From: Lysobacterales bacterium
GTDB lineage: Bacteria > Pseudomonadota > Gammaproteobacteria > Xanthomonadales > Xanthomonadaceae
Length of the DNA stretch: 35,308 nt
Assembly (NCBI GenBank): GCA_019510195.1
Contig: JAEKKW010000056.1
Coordinates: 1 to 35,308, forward strand
Reading direction: 5' to 3'
The notes under the pieces are model-generated. The model was not told where the DNA came from and ran no database searches. It worked only from the letters and a program-made list of their open reading frames with translations. Of the stretch, positions 26,331 to 35,308 are shown one piece after another (within the stretch, counting starts at the first letter, position 1; the number at the start of each line of letters is the position of its first letter). Position numbers and translations under genes: made by a program.

Positions 26331-28640
26331 ATGAAAACGCTGAGCCTGGGCGATACCGGATCGATGAAGCGCATGGTGCCGCTGCTGGCCGTGGTGCTGG
26401 TGCTGCTCGGCGCGTGGGCTGCGTGGTCGGCGCTGCGCCAATGGCGCGAATCCGGGCAATCGACGCAACTCGCCGCGACGCGCGATGGCATCGCCAACAC
26501 GATGTCTTCCACGCTGGCGAAGCAATTGGCAGTCGCGCAGAAGGCGGCGCAGGCACCGGCCGTGGTGGGTGGATTGCAGGCCGGCAATTTCGCCAATGCG
26601 TCGGAAGGATTGGCTGCCGCATGGCCGGGCAGCGATCACGCCGAAGTCGTGGCGGCCGATCTGCAGGCGATGATGGCCGGATTGCCCGCAAGTGGTTACG
26701 GCCGCGCCGGTGTGGCGCAGACAGCCCTCGCCACTGGCAAGCCGGCGGTCGTGATCGCGCGCGATGGCGGGCAACCGAAATTGTTGATCGCAGTGCCACT
26801 GGCCGATGGCGCCGCGGTGGCCGTGGCGGCACAACCGGCGAAGGCGCTGACCGACGTGGTGGCGAAAGCGAATGCCGGCGGTGGCTATCTCGCGCTCAAG
26901 CAGGGCGACGCGACGCTGGCGCAGGCTGGCGACAAGGGTCTCGAAAACTCGAGCGACAAATCCTCGGCGACGATCAAGGGCAGTGACTGGACATTGAATG
27001 CATTCGCCGCACCGGTCGAACCCGGCCCGCTCGGTTTTGGCCGGGTGATGTCGGCGATCCTCGCATTGCTGCTGGTGACAGGTGGAATCGCGTTGCTGTG
27101 GCTGCGCCGGCGTTCAACCAAACAGGAAACCGTGGTTGAAGACGAAGGCACCATCGCGCCGGAGCACAGCGATGAACCGACCGTCGGTGACCTCGCGGCG
27201 CAGAACGAGACTGCGGCCGCCGAAGCCGCGGCGACCAAGGCAGACGCCGCGAAGGCCGGTGGCCCGGCGTTGCCCGATCCCGGCATCTTCCGCGCCTATG
27301 ACATCCGTGGCGTGGTCGGCACGACATTGAGTGTCGATGTCGCGCGCCAGATCGGCCAGTCGATCGGCACGCTCATGCACGAGCACGGCCTCTACGACAT
27401 CGTGATCGGGCGCGATGGCCGCCTTTCCGGACCCGATCTCGTCGGCGGCCTGACCGAAGGCCTGCGCCGCGCCGGCCGCAACGTGATCTCGATCGGACTC
27501 GCTCCGACGCCGCTGGTCTACTTCGGCGCCTACCACCTGCGCACCGGTTGCTGCGTGGCGGTGACCGGCAGCCACAACCCCCCGGACTACAACGGCTTCA
27601 AGATCGTGGTCGGCGGCGAGACCTTGTCCGGCGACACCATCACCGGGCTCTACACGCGGATTGCCGAGGGCACCTTGCACGAAGCCGAACAACTCGGCCG
27701 CATCGAGGAGCGCGACATCTCCGACGACTACGTCAACCGCATCGCTTCCGACATCCGCCTCGAGCGTCCGCTCGACGTCGTGGTCGATGCCGGCAACGGC
27801 GTCGCCGGCGACCTCGGCCCGCGCGTGCTGGAAGCGATCGGCGCCAACGTGTTCCCGCTGTTCTGCGAGATCGACGGCACCTTCCCCAACCACCACCCCG
27901 ATCCCAGCGAGCCGCACAACCTCGAGGACCTGCGCCACATCGTGCAGACCCGCAAGGCCGATCTCGGCGTTGCCTTCGACGGCGATGGCGATCGCCTCGG
28001 CGTGATCACGCCGGCGGGCCACAACATCTTCCCCGACCGCATGCTGATGCTGTTCGCGGCGGACGTGCTGGAGCGCAACCCTGGCGCGATCATCGTCTAC
28101 GACGTGAAGTGCACCGGCGCGCTGGCGCCCTACATCATGGGCCGCGGCGGCAGTCCGCTGATGTGGAAGACCGGCCATTCGCTGATCAAGTCGAAGATGC
28201 GCGAAGAGGAAGCCGAACTGGCCGGCGAGATGAGTGGCCACTTCTTCTTCATGGAACGCTGGTACGGCTTCGACGACGGCATCTATTCGGCGGCGCGCCT
28301 GCTGGAAATCCTCGCGCGCCGCAGCGAGGACGCCGATGCCGTGTTCGCCGAGATCCCGGAATCGATCTCCACGCCCGAGATCAAGGTGCCGGTCGCCGAT
28401 CCGCACGCCTTCGTCGGGAAACTGGTGGCGAACGGCGGCTTCGATGGCGCACGCGTGACCACGCTCGATGGCGTGCGCGCCGACTGGAGCGATGGCTGGG
28501 GACTGGTGCGCGCATCCAACACCACGCCGGTGCTGGTGCTGCGTTTCGAAGCCAATACCCGCGAGCGCCTGGAAGAAGTGCAGGCGCTGTTCCGCAGCCG
28601 CCTGCGCGCGGTCGATCCGGCGCTGGAGCTGACGTTCTAG
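26331..28640 (+). CDS. algC: phosphomannomutase/phosphoglucomutase with membrane-anchored N-terminal domain
   Basis: A 769-residue fusion. The C-terminal part from about residue 316 (GIFRAYDIRG) is a complete alpha-D-phosphohexomutase of the AlgC/XanA type making mannose-1-P and glucose-1-P for exopolysaccharide and LPS: phosphoserine loop TGSHNPPDYNG with Ser414, metal loop DGDGDR (Asp550, 552, 554), sugar-binding GEMSGH (632-637) and phosphate loop RASNTTP from Arg727. The N-terminal part has a transmembrane segment at about 15-32, an extracytoplasmic domain of about 200 residues with weak similarity in layout to sensor domains, a second segment at about 238-259, and an acidic, Ala-rich linker. 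Classical AlgC is about 460 residues. Longer forms occur in relatives; the role of the added domain is unknown. ATG at 26331 with AAGGAA upstream. Confidence 0.9.
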   Translation: MKTLSLGDTGSMKRMVPLLAVVLVLLGAWAAWSALRQWRESGQSTQLAATRDGIANTMSSTLAKQLAVAQKAAQAPAVVGGLQAGNFANASEGLAAAWPGSDHAEVVAADLQAMMAGLPASGYGRAGVAQTALATGKPAVVIARDGGQPKLLIAVPLADGAAVAVAAQPAKALTDVVAKANAGGGYLALKQGDATLAQAGDKGLENSSDKSSATIKGSDWTLNAFAAPVEPGPLGFGRVMSAILALLLVTGGIALLWLRRRSTKQETVVEDEGTIAPEHSDEPTVGDLAAQNETAAAEAAATKADAAKAGGPALPDPGIFRAYDIRGVVGTTLSVDVARQIGQSIGTLMHEHGLYDIVIGRDGRLSGPDLVGGLTEGLRRAGRNVISIGLAPTPLVYFGAYHLRTGCCVAVTGSHNPPDYNGFKIVVGGETLSGDTITGLYTRIAEGTLHEAEQLGRIEERDISDDYVNRIASDIRLERPLDVVVDAGNGVAGDLGPRVLEAIGANVFPLFCEIDGTFPNHHPDPSEPHNLEDLRHIVQTRKADLGVAFDGDGDRLGVITPAGHNIFPDRMLMLFAADVLERNPGAIIVYDVKCTGALAPYIMGRGGSPLMWKTGHSLIKSKMREEEAELAGEMSGHFFFMERWYGFDDGIYSAARLLEILARRSEDADAVFAEIPESISTPEIKVPVADPHAFVGKLVANGGFDGARVTTLDGVRADWSDGWGLVRASNTTPVLVLRFEANTRERLEEVQALFRSRLRAVDPALELTF

Positions 28641-28647
28641 CCCGGGA

Positions 28648-29340
28648 TCAGGGTTGTGGCGTCGCTGCCGCCGGCGCGATGCCGCCGTTCTGCCTGTAGT
28701 CGCGATATTGCTGCAACGCCCGCTGCAGTTCGCCGTCCATCGCCGCGTATTCGTCGCGTTTGCGCTGCAGGTCGGCATAGGCACCGGTGGTTGTGGCGGC
28801 CTGCTGGGTGATGGCGTCGTTCAACGATTTCGCGACCGGCCTGCCCTGCAGCTCGCTATTGGCCGCACGCAGCAGTGATCGCGACAGTTCCAGGCGATGG
28901 CTCGCCAGGCTGGATTGCGCGGCCACCAGCGACGCGTGCACGCCCTGCGAACGTTCGGCGTAGGCCTTGCGCAGCGCGTCTTCGCTGGGATAGGAGCTGG
29001 CCAATGCCATCTGTTGGCGGGCCTGGCTGGCTTGCGCCGCAACGCGCGCGGCCTCGAGCTTGTCGGCGGCGTCCTTGGCCGATTGCTCGGCGGGTGTCAG
29101 CGGGCGCGGGATGGTCTTGACCGTCACGCCGCTGGCGTTGATCTCGCGCTGGGCGCTGTCGGCGGCACTGGCCGGCATCGCATCGCCGCACACTGTCAGG
29201 CCGTGTTCGGTCCAGCAGCGCACCGTCTTGCCTGCGGGCTTGGTTTGCGCCTGCGCGGACAATGCAACACCCAATGCCGCCGCCAGGCCGGCAGCGGCGG
29301 CGAAGCGTCGCAGGTCAGGATTCGGTCGAGGTGCTTCCAT
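28648..29340 (-). CDS. exported coiled-coil protein, DUF4124-like N-terminus
   Basis: A 230-residue protein with a signal peptide of about 32 residues (LRRFAAAAGLAAALGVALSAQAQ). The mature N-terminus KTVRCWTEHGLTVCGDAMP and the following REINASGVTVKTI resemble the short DUF4124-type domain found in exported proteobacterial proteins. From about residue 75 it is a long Ala/Gln/Arg-rich helical region, probably coiled coil (EQSAKDAADKLEAARVAAQA, then LQRKRDEYAAMDGELQRAL), ending in a Pro/Ala tail. Function unknown. The ATG at 29340 lies inside the end of pyrE, giving a 26-base overlap, so it is likely co-transcribed with pyrE. Confidence 0.72.
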   Translation of the reverse strand: MEAPRPNPDLRRFAAAAGLAAALGVALSAQAQTKPAGKTVRCWTEHGLTVCGDAMPASAADSAQREINASGVTVKTIPRPLTPAEQSAKDAADKLEAARVAAQASQARQQMALASSYPSEDALRKAYAERSQGVHASLVAAQSSLASHRLELSRSLLRAANSELQGRPVAKSLNDAITQQAATTTGAYADLQRKRDEYAAMDGELQRALQQYRDYRQNGGIAPAAATPQP

Positions 29341-29968
29341 AGCGCGAACGATACGCCAGCAGGGCGGGCTGGTCAGCACCCAAAGCGCCATTGCGGGCGC
29401 TCCATGCGAGGAGATCGTCAAGGGTTGAGACAGCGATCACGGGCACGCCGGCGCCGTCGCGGACACGTTGCACCGCCGAGCGGCGATCGCCATCGTCCAG
29501 CACCTCCTGGCGGTCGAGCGCGACCACGATCCCGCAAACGATGCCGCCACCGCCCGCGACCAGGTCGAGTGCCTCGCGGATCGCGGTGCCGGCGGTGATG
29601 ACGTCGTCGACGATCAATACGCGCTTGCCCTGCATCGACGCGCCGACCAGGGTGCCGCCTTCGCCATGGTCCTTGGCTTCCTTGCGGTTGAAGGCGAGGC
29701 CGACATCGCGTCCGCGCCGCGACAGTTCGCAGGCGACCGCGGTGGCCAGCGGGATGCCCTTGTAGGCCGGCCCGAACAGCACGTCTGCGGCGAGATTGGC
29801 GTGTTCGATGGCATCGGCGTAGCACGATGCGAGGCCCGCCAGTCGCGCGCCGCTGTCGAAGCGGCCGGCATTGAAGAAGTACGGGCTGATGCGTCCCGAC
29901 TTCAGGGTGAATTCGCCGAAACGCAGTGCGTCGGCTTTGATGGCGAGTTCGAGGAAACGTTCGCGCAT
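29315..29968 (-). CDS. pyrE: orotate phosphoribosyltransferase
   Basis: A 217-residue enzyme making orotidine 5'-phosphate from orotate and PRPP in pyrimidine synthesis. Conserved parts: RFGEFTLKSGRISPYFFNAG, VLFGPAYKGIPLA, FNRKEAKDHGEGG and the PRPP motif VLIVDDVITAGTAIREA. Length is normal (about 215). The ATG at 29968 (MRERFLELAIKADALRFG) is preferred to codons six residues upstream. It is divergent from xth with a 109-base gap that must hold both promoters, a common xanthomonad arrangement. Confidence 0.95.
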   Translation of the reverse strand: MRERFLELAIKADALRFGEFTLKSGRISPYFFNAGRFDSGARLAGLASCYADAIEHANLAADVLFGPAYKGIPLATAVACELSRRGRDVGLAFNRKEAKDHGEGGTLVGASMQGKRVLIVDDVITAGTAIREALDLVAGGGGIVCGIVVALDRQEVLDDGDRRSAVQRVRDGAGVPVIAVSTLDDLLAWSARNGALGADQPALLAYRSRYGSTSTES

Positions 29969-30077
29969 GGCAGCGACCGGGAGCAAGACAGATGGCGGAA
30001 TGATAAGCCCGCGGGGTGAATGGGGAACGCCGCGGCCGATCGGCTACTCTTCCCTGTCTCCCAGATTCCGGCACTTC

Positions 30078-30896
30078 ATGCGAATCCTCAGTTTCAACGC
30101 CAACGGCCTGCGGTCCGCCGCCAGCAAGGGTTTCTTCGACTGGTTCGGCAAGCAGGACATCGACGTCATGTGCGTGCAGGAAACCAAGGCGCAGGAGCAC
30201 CAGTTGCGCGTGCCGGAACTGCAACCGGACGGTTACACGTCGTGGTTCCGCGACGCCACCACCAAGAAGGGCTACAGCGGCGTGGCGATCTACAGCCGCC
30301 ACGAACCCGATGAAGTGCGCACCGGCCTCGGTCGCGGCGACTTCGACGAGGAAGGTCGCTACATCGAGGCGCGCTTCGGCAATCTTTCGGTGGTGAGTTT
30401 CTACATTCCTTCCGGCAGCTCCGGCGACGTGCGCCAGGCGGTGAAGGAAGACGTGATGCAGTGGCTGCGGCCGATCCTCGACGAATGGCTGGCCAGCGGC
30501 CGCGAGTACGTGTTGTGCGGCGACTGGAACATCGTGCGCGCGAAGAACGACATCAGGAACTGGACCGGCAACCAGAAGAATTCCGGTTGCCTGCCGCGCG
30601 AGCGCGCGTGGATGAATTCGTTGATCGCCGATGCCTGCGGCGACGGCCTGGTGGAATCGCCGGCGCAAGGCTGGAAGGACAGCTTCCGCGTCGCCAAGCC
30701 TGATGTCGTCGAATACAGCTGGTGGAGCCAGCGCGGCGCGGCGCGCGCCAACAACGTCGGTTGGCGCATCGACTATCAACTGGTGACGCCGAAACTCGCC
30801 GAGTCGATCCGCCATGCGGAAATCTTCGCCGAACCGGGATTCTCCGACCACGCGCCGTACCTGGTCGACTACGCCACGCAGGAGTTCATGCGTTGA
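30078..30896 (+). CDS. xth: exodeoxyribonuclease III (AP endonuclease)
   Basis: A 272-residue EEP-superfamily nuclease of the ExoIII/XthA group, cutting DNA 5' to abasic sites and acting as 3' exonuclease in base-excision repair. Visible: Asn7 in FNANGLRSA, metal ligand Glu35 in VQETKAQ, the catalytic Tyr in FYIPSG, DWNIVRAKNDI, and the final WRIDYQLVTP and FSDHAPYLVDY with the catalytic Asp-His. The ATG at 30078 is where similarity begins. The next gene follows after two bases. Confidence 0.93.
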   Translation: MRILSFNANGLRSAASKGFFDWFGKQDIDVMCVQETKAQEHQLRVPELQPDGYTSWFRDATTKKGYSGVAIYSRHEPDEVRTGLGRGDFDEEGRYIEARFGNLSVVSFYIPSGSSGDVRQAVKEDVMQWLRPILDEWLASGREYVLCGDWNIVRAKNDIRNWTGNQKNSGCLPRERAWMNSLIADACGDGLVESPAQGWKDSFRVAKPDVVEYSWWSQRGAARANNVGWRIDYQLVTPKLAESIRHAEIFAEPGFSDHAPYLVDYATQEFMR

Positions 30897-30898
30897 AC

Positions 30899-32275
30899 AT
30901 GACGACACAAGACAGTCGCTGGACGCGCGCGCTGGGCGTGTACGCCAATCCGCGCGTGCGCGCGATGCTGTTCCTCGGCTTTTCCTCGGGCCTGCCGTTC
31001 GCACTGGTGTTGACGACATTGTCGGCGTGGTTGCGCCAGTCCGGGATCAACCGAGCCACCATCGGCACCTTCAGCCTGGTGGGATTGGCGTATTCGTTGA
31101 AGTATTTCTGGGCGCCAATCGTCGATCGCCTGCCCATCCCGATCCTTGGGCGCCTGGGACGTCGCCGCAGCTGGATGCTGCTGGCGCAGGCATGCATCGT
31201 GATCGGCTTGGTGATGATGGCGACCACCAATCCCACGTCCGACGTCGCGCGCATGGCCATGCTGGCGGTATTCACCGCATTCGCGTCATCGACGCAAGAT
31301 ATCGCCGTTGACGCCTATCGCATCGAGGCCGCCGAGGAGAAGGACCAGGGCGGCATGGCCGCGGCCTACCAGATCGGCTACCAGGTCGCGCTGATCTGCG
31401 CCGGTGCCGGTGCGCTGACCGCCGCCGCCGGTTACGGCTGGACGACGGCCTACCTGATCATGGCGGTCTGCGCGTTCGTCGGCATCTTCACCACGTTCGC
31501 GATCGCCGAACCGAGCGCGCGGATCGATCGCGCGACCTTGCCGCCGGAACCGCTGGTGGAACGGTTCGAGCAATATGCGGCGCAGTGGCCGGAAGCGCCG
31601 CGCAAGCTGGTGGCCTGGCTGGTGGGCGCGGTGATCTGCCCCTTCGCCGATTTCTTCCAGCGCAAGGGCCTGAAGATCGGCCTGCCAATCCTGCTGCTGA
31701 TCATCACCTTCCGCTTCAACTACACCACGATGGGCGTGGCGGCGAATCCGTTCTACATCGACATGGGATTCACGCTGAAGGAAATCGCGCTGGTGTCGAA
31801 GGTGTACGGCGTGATCATGACGATGGTCGGCGCGGTGCTGGCTGGCGTCCTGGTGCGCCGCATCGGCCTGCTGCGGACGATGCTGTTCGGACTGGTGATG
31901 CTGAGCGTCGCCAACCTGCTGTACGCCCACATGGCGGCGACCAAGCCGACCCTGGCATGGCTGGCGACGATCGTCAGCGCCGACAACCTCGCCAACGGCA
32001 TCGCCGGCACGTCGTTCATCGCCTACATGTCGTCGCTGACCAGCGCGCGCTACACCGCGACGCAGTACGCGTTGTTCGGCACGTTGTGGAGCCTGCCGGC
32101 GAAGTCGCTGGCCAGCCAGTGGGGCAAGATCGTCAACGCCTGGGGCTATCCGGTGTTCTTCACCTACACCGCCGCGATCGCAATCCCGGCGATGTGCCTG
32201 CTCTTGTGGATGCTGTGGCGCGAACGTCGCGGCGAAACCACGGGCGTGGACGCCGCGGAGCCCGGCGCGCGCTGA
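30899..32275 (+). CDS. ampG: AmpG-type muropeptide permease (MFS)
   Basis: A 458-residue inner-membrane transporter with about 12-13 hydrophobic segments. The start is typical of AmpG: MLFLGFSSGLPFALVLTTLSAWLRQSG, then LVGLAYSLKYFWAPIVDRLP and RRSWMLLAQ, and later SSTQDIAVDAYRIE. AmpG imports GlcNAc-1,6-anhydroMurNAc peptides with protons during wall recycling, and affects AmpC beta-lactamase induction in some species. The ATG at 30899 is two bases after the xth stop; a TTG at 30893 would overlap that stop. An anhydroMurNAc kinase gene for the same pathway lies about 1.2 kb downstream on the other strand. Confidence 0.9.
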   Translation: MTTQDSRWTRALGVYANPRVRAMLFLGFSSGLPFALVLTTLSAWLRQSGINRATIGTFSLVGLAYSLKYFWAPIVDRLPIPILGRLGRRRSWMLLAQACIVIGLVMMATTNPTSDVARMAMLAVFTAFASSTQDIAVDAYRIEAAEEKDQGGMAAAYQIGYQVALICAGAGALTAAAGYGWTTAYLIMAVCAFVGIFTTFAIAEPSARIDRATLPPEPLVERFEQYAAQWPEAPRKLVAWLVGAVICPFADFFQRKGLKIGLPILLLIITFRFNYTTMGVAANPFYIDMGFTLKEIALVSKVYGVIMTMVGAVLAGVLVRRIGLLRTMLFGLVMLSVANLLYAHMAATKPTLAWLATIVSADNLANGIAGTSFIAYMSSLTSARYTATQYALFGTLWSLPAKSLASQWGKIVNAWGYPVFFTYTAAIAIPAMCLLLWMLWRERRGETTGVDAAEPGAR

Positions 32276-32278
32276 AAC

Positions 32279-33439
32279 TCAGCGCCGCCGCGGCAGCAGC
32301 CAGTCGCGGAACTTGTTCGAGAACGTGATCGCCGGTGAATCGACGAAGCGATGGAACACCGTCGCGGCGAGATAGATCACCGGCAGCACGATCGCGCAGG
32401 CGGCGATCGCCGACACGTCGTAGTCCCAGTCGCGCGCTTGCAACGCGTTGAAGACCATCGCCGCGAGGCTGGCGACGATGCACAGGTGGATCAGGTAGAC
32501 CGAGAACGAGACCTTGCCGAGGAACATCAGCAGGCGGGTCGCGGCCAATCTCGCGAATACCGTGTTGTGCAGCAGCGCCGCGACGATCAGTCCGCCGGCG
32601 ATGAAGTTGCCGACCATGTAGGCGTGTTCGCCGAGCAGCGGCTGCATCCACGCATATGACGCGGAAGTGTTGTGGACACCGGCGAAATACAGTCCGGCGG
32701 CGAGCATCAGCAGGGAAACGATGCCCGGCAGGCCGCGCAACCACATGCGCACGGCGCTGCCGATCACGAATGCCAGCAGGCCGTACATCATTTCCTCGTC
32801 CAGAATTTTCGTTGCGCCCAGCATCGCCACCGCGACCGTGCAGGCGGCCAGCAGGACCGCACGCAACCGCGACCAGCGATTGAAGGCGCAGCACAGCGCG
32901 AAAATCATCCATGAGCCCCACAGCTCGATCCGCATCGTCCACAGGATCGGGTTGTAGCGGCTCTGCCCGGTCACGAACACTTCCCAGGCGCCATTGCGCA
33001 GTGCGCCGGGGAGCGACGCCGGGAAATCGCCGAAACCCTGGATCCACACCGAGAGGTCGCTGTAGTCGACGTCCATCCATTCGATCACCGCCCATGCGAA
33101 CACGCAGGCGGCGATGCACGGCAATGCAAGACGCGGATAGCGCTTCAGCACCAGCCCGAAGACGTCACGGTCGCTGCGACCGAGGGCGACGTGGGTGAGG
33201 ATGTAGCCGCTCAACACGAAGAACACGAAAACCGCAGCGCTGCCGGAATACAGGAAGGCAAACGGCGAATCGTGGACAAAGCGCTGGACCGGATGATCTT
33301 CCGGATCGGCCAGTCCCCAGAACGCATGCAGCCATGGCCAGAACACCAGCGCGAAATGCGAGCACACCACCTGCAGGCAGGCGAGCCCGCGGATGGCTTC
33401 GACCGGGGCGAGTTTTGCGGCGGCTGGCTTGGCGTTCAA
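32279..33439 (-). CDS. acyltransferase 3 family membrane protein
   Basis: A 386-residue membrane acyltransferase with about ten hydrophobic segments. The signature is present: [21 protein letters not shown] with the catalytic His, [13 protein letters not shown], and a KRYPRLALP motif; [13 protein letters not shown] is the usual late segment. Likely role: O-acylation of a surface or periplasmic carbohydrate; the substrate is unknown. No ATG or GTG lies before the conserved part. The TTG at 33439 fits, because it overlaps the anmK stop as TTGA (33436-33439), a coupled start. It therefore forms an operon with anmK and the M23 peptidase gene, which makes peptidoglycan-related sugar a reasonable but unproven acceptor. 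Confidence 0.85.
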   Translation of the reverse strand: MNAKPAAAKLAPVEAIRGLACLQVVCSHFALVFWPWLHAFWGLADPEDHPVQRFVHDSPFAFLYSGSAAVFVFFVLSGYILTHVALGRSDRDVFGLVLKRYPRLALPCIAACVFAWAVIEWMDVDYSDLSVWIQGFGDFPASLPGALRNGAWEVFVTGQSRYNPILWTMRIELWGSWMIFALCCAFNRWSRLRAVLLAACTVAVAMLGATKILDEEMMYGLLAFVIGSAVRMWLRGLPGIVSLLMLAAGLYFAGVHNTSASYAWMQPLLGEHAYMVGNFIAGGLIVAALLHNTVFARLAATRLLMFLGKVSFSVYLIHLCIVASLAAMVFNALQARDWDYDVSAIAACAIVLPVIYLAATVFHRFVDSPAITFSNKFRDWLLPRRR

Positions 33440-34560
33440 GCCGGATAGATTGCACCAAGCACGCGCGGCCCGCGAGCGCCGGTGACCGACGGCAGGTTGC
33501 CGGGCAGGCCGAGCATGGTCTGGCGCGCCAGCCAGGCGAAGCCGATCGCCTCGACGTGGTCGGGATCGATGCCATGCCGCGCGACCGATTCCACCTTTGC
33601 CTGTGGCAGCTGCTGCGCAAGTTTCGCCATCAGCACCGGGTTGTGGGCGCCACCACCGCAAACCAGCACGCGACGCACGTCCGGCAATGTCGAATTCAGC
33701 GCATCGGCGACCGTGCGCGTGCTCAGTTCCGCCAATGTGGCTTGCACGTCGGCGGGCGATTCGCCACCACGCAGGCGCGCTTCCAGCCAGCGCATGTGGA
33801 AATGTTCGCGACCGGTGCTCTTCGGCGGTGGCGTGGCGAACCACGGATCGTCGAGCAGGCGATCGCGCAGCAATGGATCGATTTGCCCCGACGCCGCCAG
33901 CGCGCCATCGCGGTCGTAGCGCTCGCCGGTGTGGTGCTCGCACCAGATGTCCATCAGCGCGTTCGCCGGGCCGGTATCCCAGCCGCGCACGCCATCACCG
34001 CTCGCGGGCAACAAGGTGACATTGGCAATCCCGCCAAGGTTCAGCACCGCGCGATCCTCGCTGGCATCGTGCAGCAATGCCGCGTGCAGCGCCGGCAACA
34101 ACGGCGCACCGTGTCCGCCTGCGGCCATGTCGCGACGCCGGATATCGCCGATGGTGGTGATGCCGGTGCGTTCGGCGACAAGATTGGGATCGCCGATCTG
34201 CAACGTGAACGGTGATCTGGCGTAGGGGCGATGACGCAGTGTCTGGCCGTGCGATCCGATCGCGGTGACCTGCGCGCGATCGACGTTCGCTTCGTCGATC
34301 AACCGGTTCGCGGCCGCGGCGAAGGCGGCCCCGACTTCGTGGTCGAGCTCGCCAAGTTCGTCGATCGAGGTGACGTCGACGCCCTGCCCGAGCGTGAGCA
34401 GGCGCTGGCGCAATTCGTCCTGCCACGGCTGCGCCAGTGCGTGCAGGCATTCGGCGTGGAGGCGGCCGTTGCGATCGTCGAAACGCACCAGCGCGGCATC
34501 GATGGCGTCGACGCTGGTGCCCGACATCAGGCCGATGTAGAGGCCGTCGGCTGCGGCCAT
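33436..34560 (-). CDS. anmK: anhydro-N-acetylmuramic acid kinase
   Basis: A 374-residue kinase converting 1,6-anhydroMurNAc to MurNAc-6-phosphate in wall recycling. Conserved: phosphate loop [14 protein letters not shown] (Gly14-Thr15-Ser16), [40 protein letters not shown] with the catalytic Asp, and [12 protein letters not shown]. Length matches the family (about 370). The ATG at 34560 is two bases after the M23 peptidase stop. It completes the AmpG-AnmK recycling theme of this end of the window. Confidence 0.95.
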   Translation of the reverse strand: MAAADGLYIGLMSGTSVDAIDAALVRFDDRNGRLHAECLHALAQPWQDELRQRLLTLGQGVDVTSIDELGELDHEVGAAFAAAANRLIDEANVDRAQVTAIGSHGQTLRHRPYARSPFTLQIGDPNLVAERTGITTIGDIRRRDMAAGGHGAPLLPALHAALLHDASEDRAVLNLGGIANVTLLPASGDGVRGWDTGPANALMDIWCEHHTGERYDRDGALAASGQIDPLLRDRLLDDPWFATPPPKSTGREHFHMRWLEARLRGGESPADVQATLAELSTRTVADALNSTLPDVRRVLVCGGGAHNPVLMAKLAQQLPQAKVESVARHGIDPDHVEAIGFAWLARQTMLGLPGNLPSVTGARGPRVLGAIYPA

Positions 34561-34562
34561 GA

Positions 34563-35308
34563 TCAGCCGCGTCCCGGCTTCGTCGCTGCGCTGGCGACGA
34601 TGGTGTCGCGATCCATGTCGGGATAGATGATCTTCTCGACGGTGCGGATCTTGGCCATCGCGCGCTGGGTCTGCTGGCGGAACGCGACCAGCATTGCGCC
34701 GGACAGCGGGGCAGGCGGCGCCATCGTCACCGTCAGCGGATTGCGATAGACGCCGTTGACGCGGAATTCGTAATGCAGATGCGGACCGGTGGCGAGTCCG
34801 GTGCTGCCGACGTAGCCGATCACCGTGCCCTGGGCGATGCGCTCGCCGGGGCGGATGTGGGCGAAGCGCGACATGTGCGCATAGAAGGTGCTCTGGCCGC
34901 TGCCATGGTCGAGTTCGACCACGTTGCCGTAGCCGTGCTGCTGGCCGACGAATTTCACCCGCGCGTCGCCGGCGGCCATGATCGGCGTGCCGGTACTGGC
35001 GGCGTAATCGACACCCTTGTGCATGCGCATCCGGCCGAGGATCGGATGCATGCGGTTGCCGAAGGTCGACGACAGTCGCGCGTATGGAATCGGCATGCGG
35101 ATGAAGGGACGCTTCAGCGAAGTGCCATTGGCCGAGAAGTATTCCGGTTTGCCGTCGCGCATGTAGCGAAAGCCGGTGTGCAGTTCGCCATCGAGGGTGA
35201 AGGCCGCTGCCAGCACGCCGCTGGTCGTCACCAGTTCGCCGTTCTTCCACGCCTGGTCGACGACCACGCTGAAGCGGTCGCTCGGCGAGAGGTCGGAATC
35301 GAAATCGA
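34563..35308 (-). CDS. M23 (LytM-type) murein endopeptidase, partial
   Basis: The C-terminal 247 codons of a gene that runs off the window; the frame stays open to the last base ([16 protein letters not shown]). Conserved features: the OapA/Csd3-like lead-in [11 protein letters not shown]-type strand, [32 protein letters not shown], metal ligands in MHKGVDYA and GPHLHYEF, and FYAHMSRFA with catalytic His. The zinc site is complete. Such enzymes cut peptide cross-links to allow wall growth. The C-terminal extension ([19 protein letters not shown] and a lysine-rich end) is common in MepM-type proteins. Any signal peptide lies outside the window. Next to anmK and likely co-transcribed. Confidence 0.88.
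   Translation of the reverse strand, partial: DFDSDLSPSDRFSVVVDQAWKNGELVTTSGVLAAAFTLDGELHTGFRYMRDGKPEYFSANGTSLKRPFIRMPIPYARLSSTFGNRMHPILGRMRMHKGVDYAASTGTPIMAAGDARVKFVGQQHGYGNVVELDHGSGQSTFYAHMSRFAHIRPGERIAQGTVIGYVGSTGLATGPHLHYEFRVNGVYRNPLTVTMAPPAPLSGAMLVAFRQQTQRAMAKIRTVEKIIYPDMDRDTIVASAATKPGRG

Noticed and set aside
27114-28784. 556-codon minus-strand open frame opposite the sugar mutase
   Set aside because: The plus strand encodes all catalytic motifs of the mutase; the minus frame is low-complexity without motifs.
1-35308. CRISPR array, tRNA/rRNA genes, insertion sequences or prophage
   Set aside because: No regularly spaced repeats, cloverleaf-like genes, transposase or phage proteins were seen; the content is conserved chromosomal genes.

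Overview
The window is about 35 kb of high-G+C chromosomal DNA from a gammaproteobacterium of the Xanthomonadales (Lysobacteraceae/Xanthomonadaceae type). This rests on protein similarity I recognise and on gene neighbourhoods: glyQ/glyS, comM-ubiK-glnB, speE/speA, argS followed by a SPOR protein, radC divergent from coaC-coaB-dut-algC, pyrE divergent from xth, and anmK next to an M23 peptidase. I cannot name a species. I saw no tRNA, rRNA, CRISPR array, insertion sequence or phage genes. Coding density is very high, no gene-free gap exceeds 300 bases, and many neighbours overlap by exactly 4 nt (ATGA, GTGA or TTGA), which marks translationally coupled operons.

Layout. 1-188: the end of an RND efflux permease and its terminator. 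252-4441: a small secreted protein, then a glyQ-GST-glyS operon on the minus strand. 4479-6106: a class I glutamine amidotransferase coupled to a BPSS1780-type membrane protein. 6131-9664 (minus): a NhaP2-type antiporter, comM with a damaged C-terminus, and ubiK. 9800-14113: PII protein, spermidine synthase, a metallo-beta-lactamase-fold hydrolase and arginine decarboxylase. 14227-18838 (plus): a secreted NTF2-like protein, a LytS-type histidine kinase, a LytTR response regulator, an alpha/beta hydrolase and an acyltransferase. 18882-24528 (minus): DMT transporter, ydfG, an ICMT-like protein, a basic-tailed protein, a FtsN-like SPOR protein, argS and radC. 24645-28640 (plus): coaC and coaB as separate genes, dut, and a membrane-anchored phosphomannomutase/phosphoglucomutase. 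28648-35308: a periplasmic protein, pyrE, xth, ampG, a second acyltransferase, anmK and an M23 endopeptidase; the last group suggests peptidoglycan recycling and remodelling.

The most notable observation is regulatory. Two intergenic regions, just upstream of the NTF2-like/kinase/regulator operon and just upstream of the hydrolase/acyltransferase operon, share paired 12-bp direct repeats (CGRYYYGGCGCR) with a 21-bp period. Two helical turns is the geometry used by LytTR-domain regulators, and a LytTR regulator is encoded between the two sites. This suggests a compact, self-contained envelope-response regulon of five genes: secreted protein, sensor, regulator, hydrolase and acyltransferase. 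Other points of interest are an apparent out-of-frame deletion in comM, the splitting of the normally fused coaBC, and the two-membrane-segment N-terminal extension on the AlgC-type enzyme.
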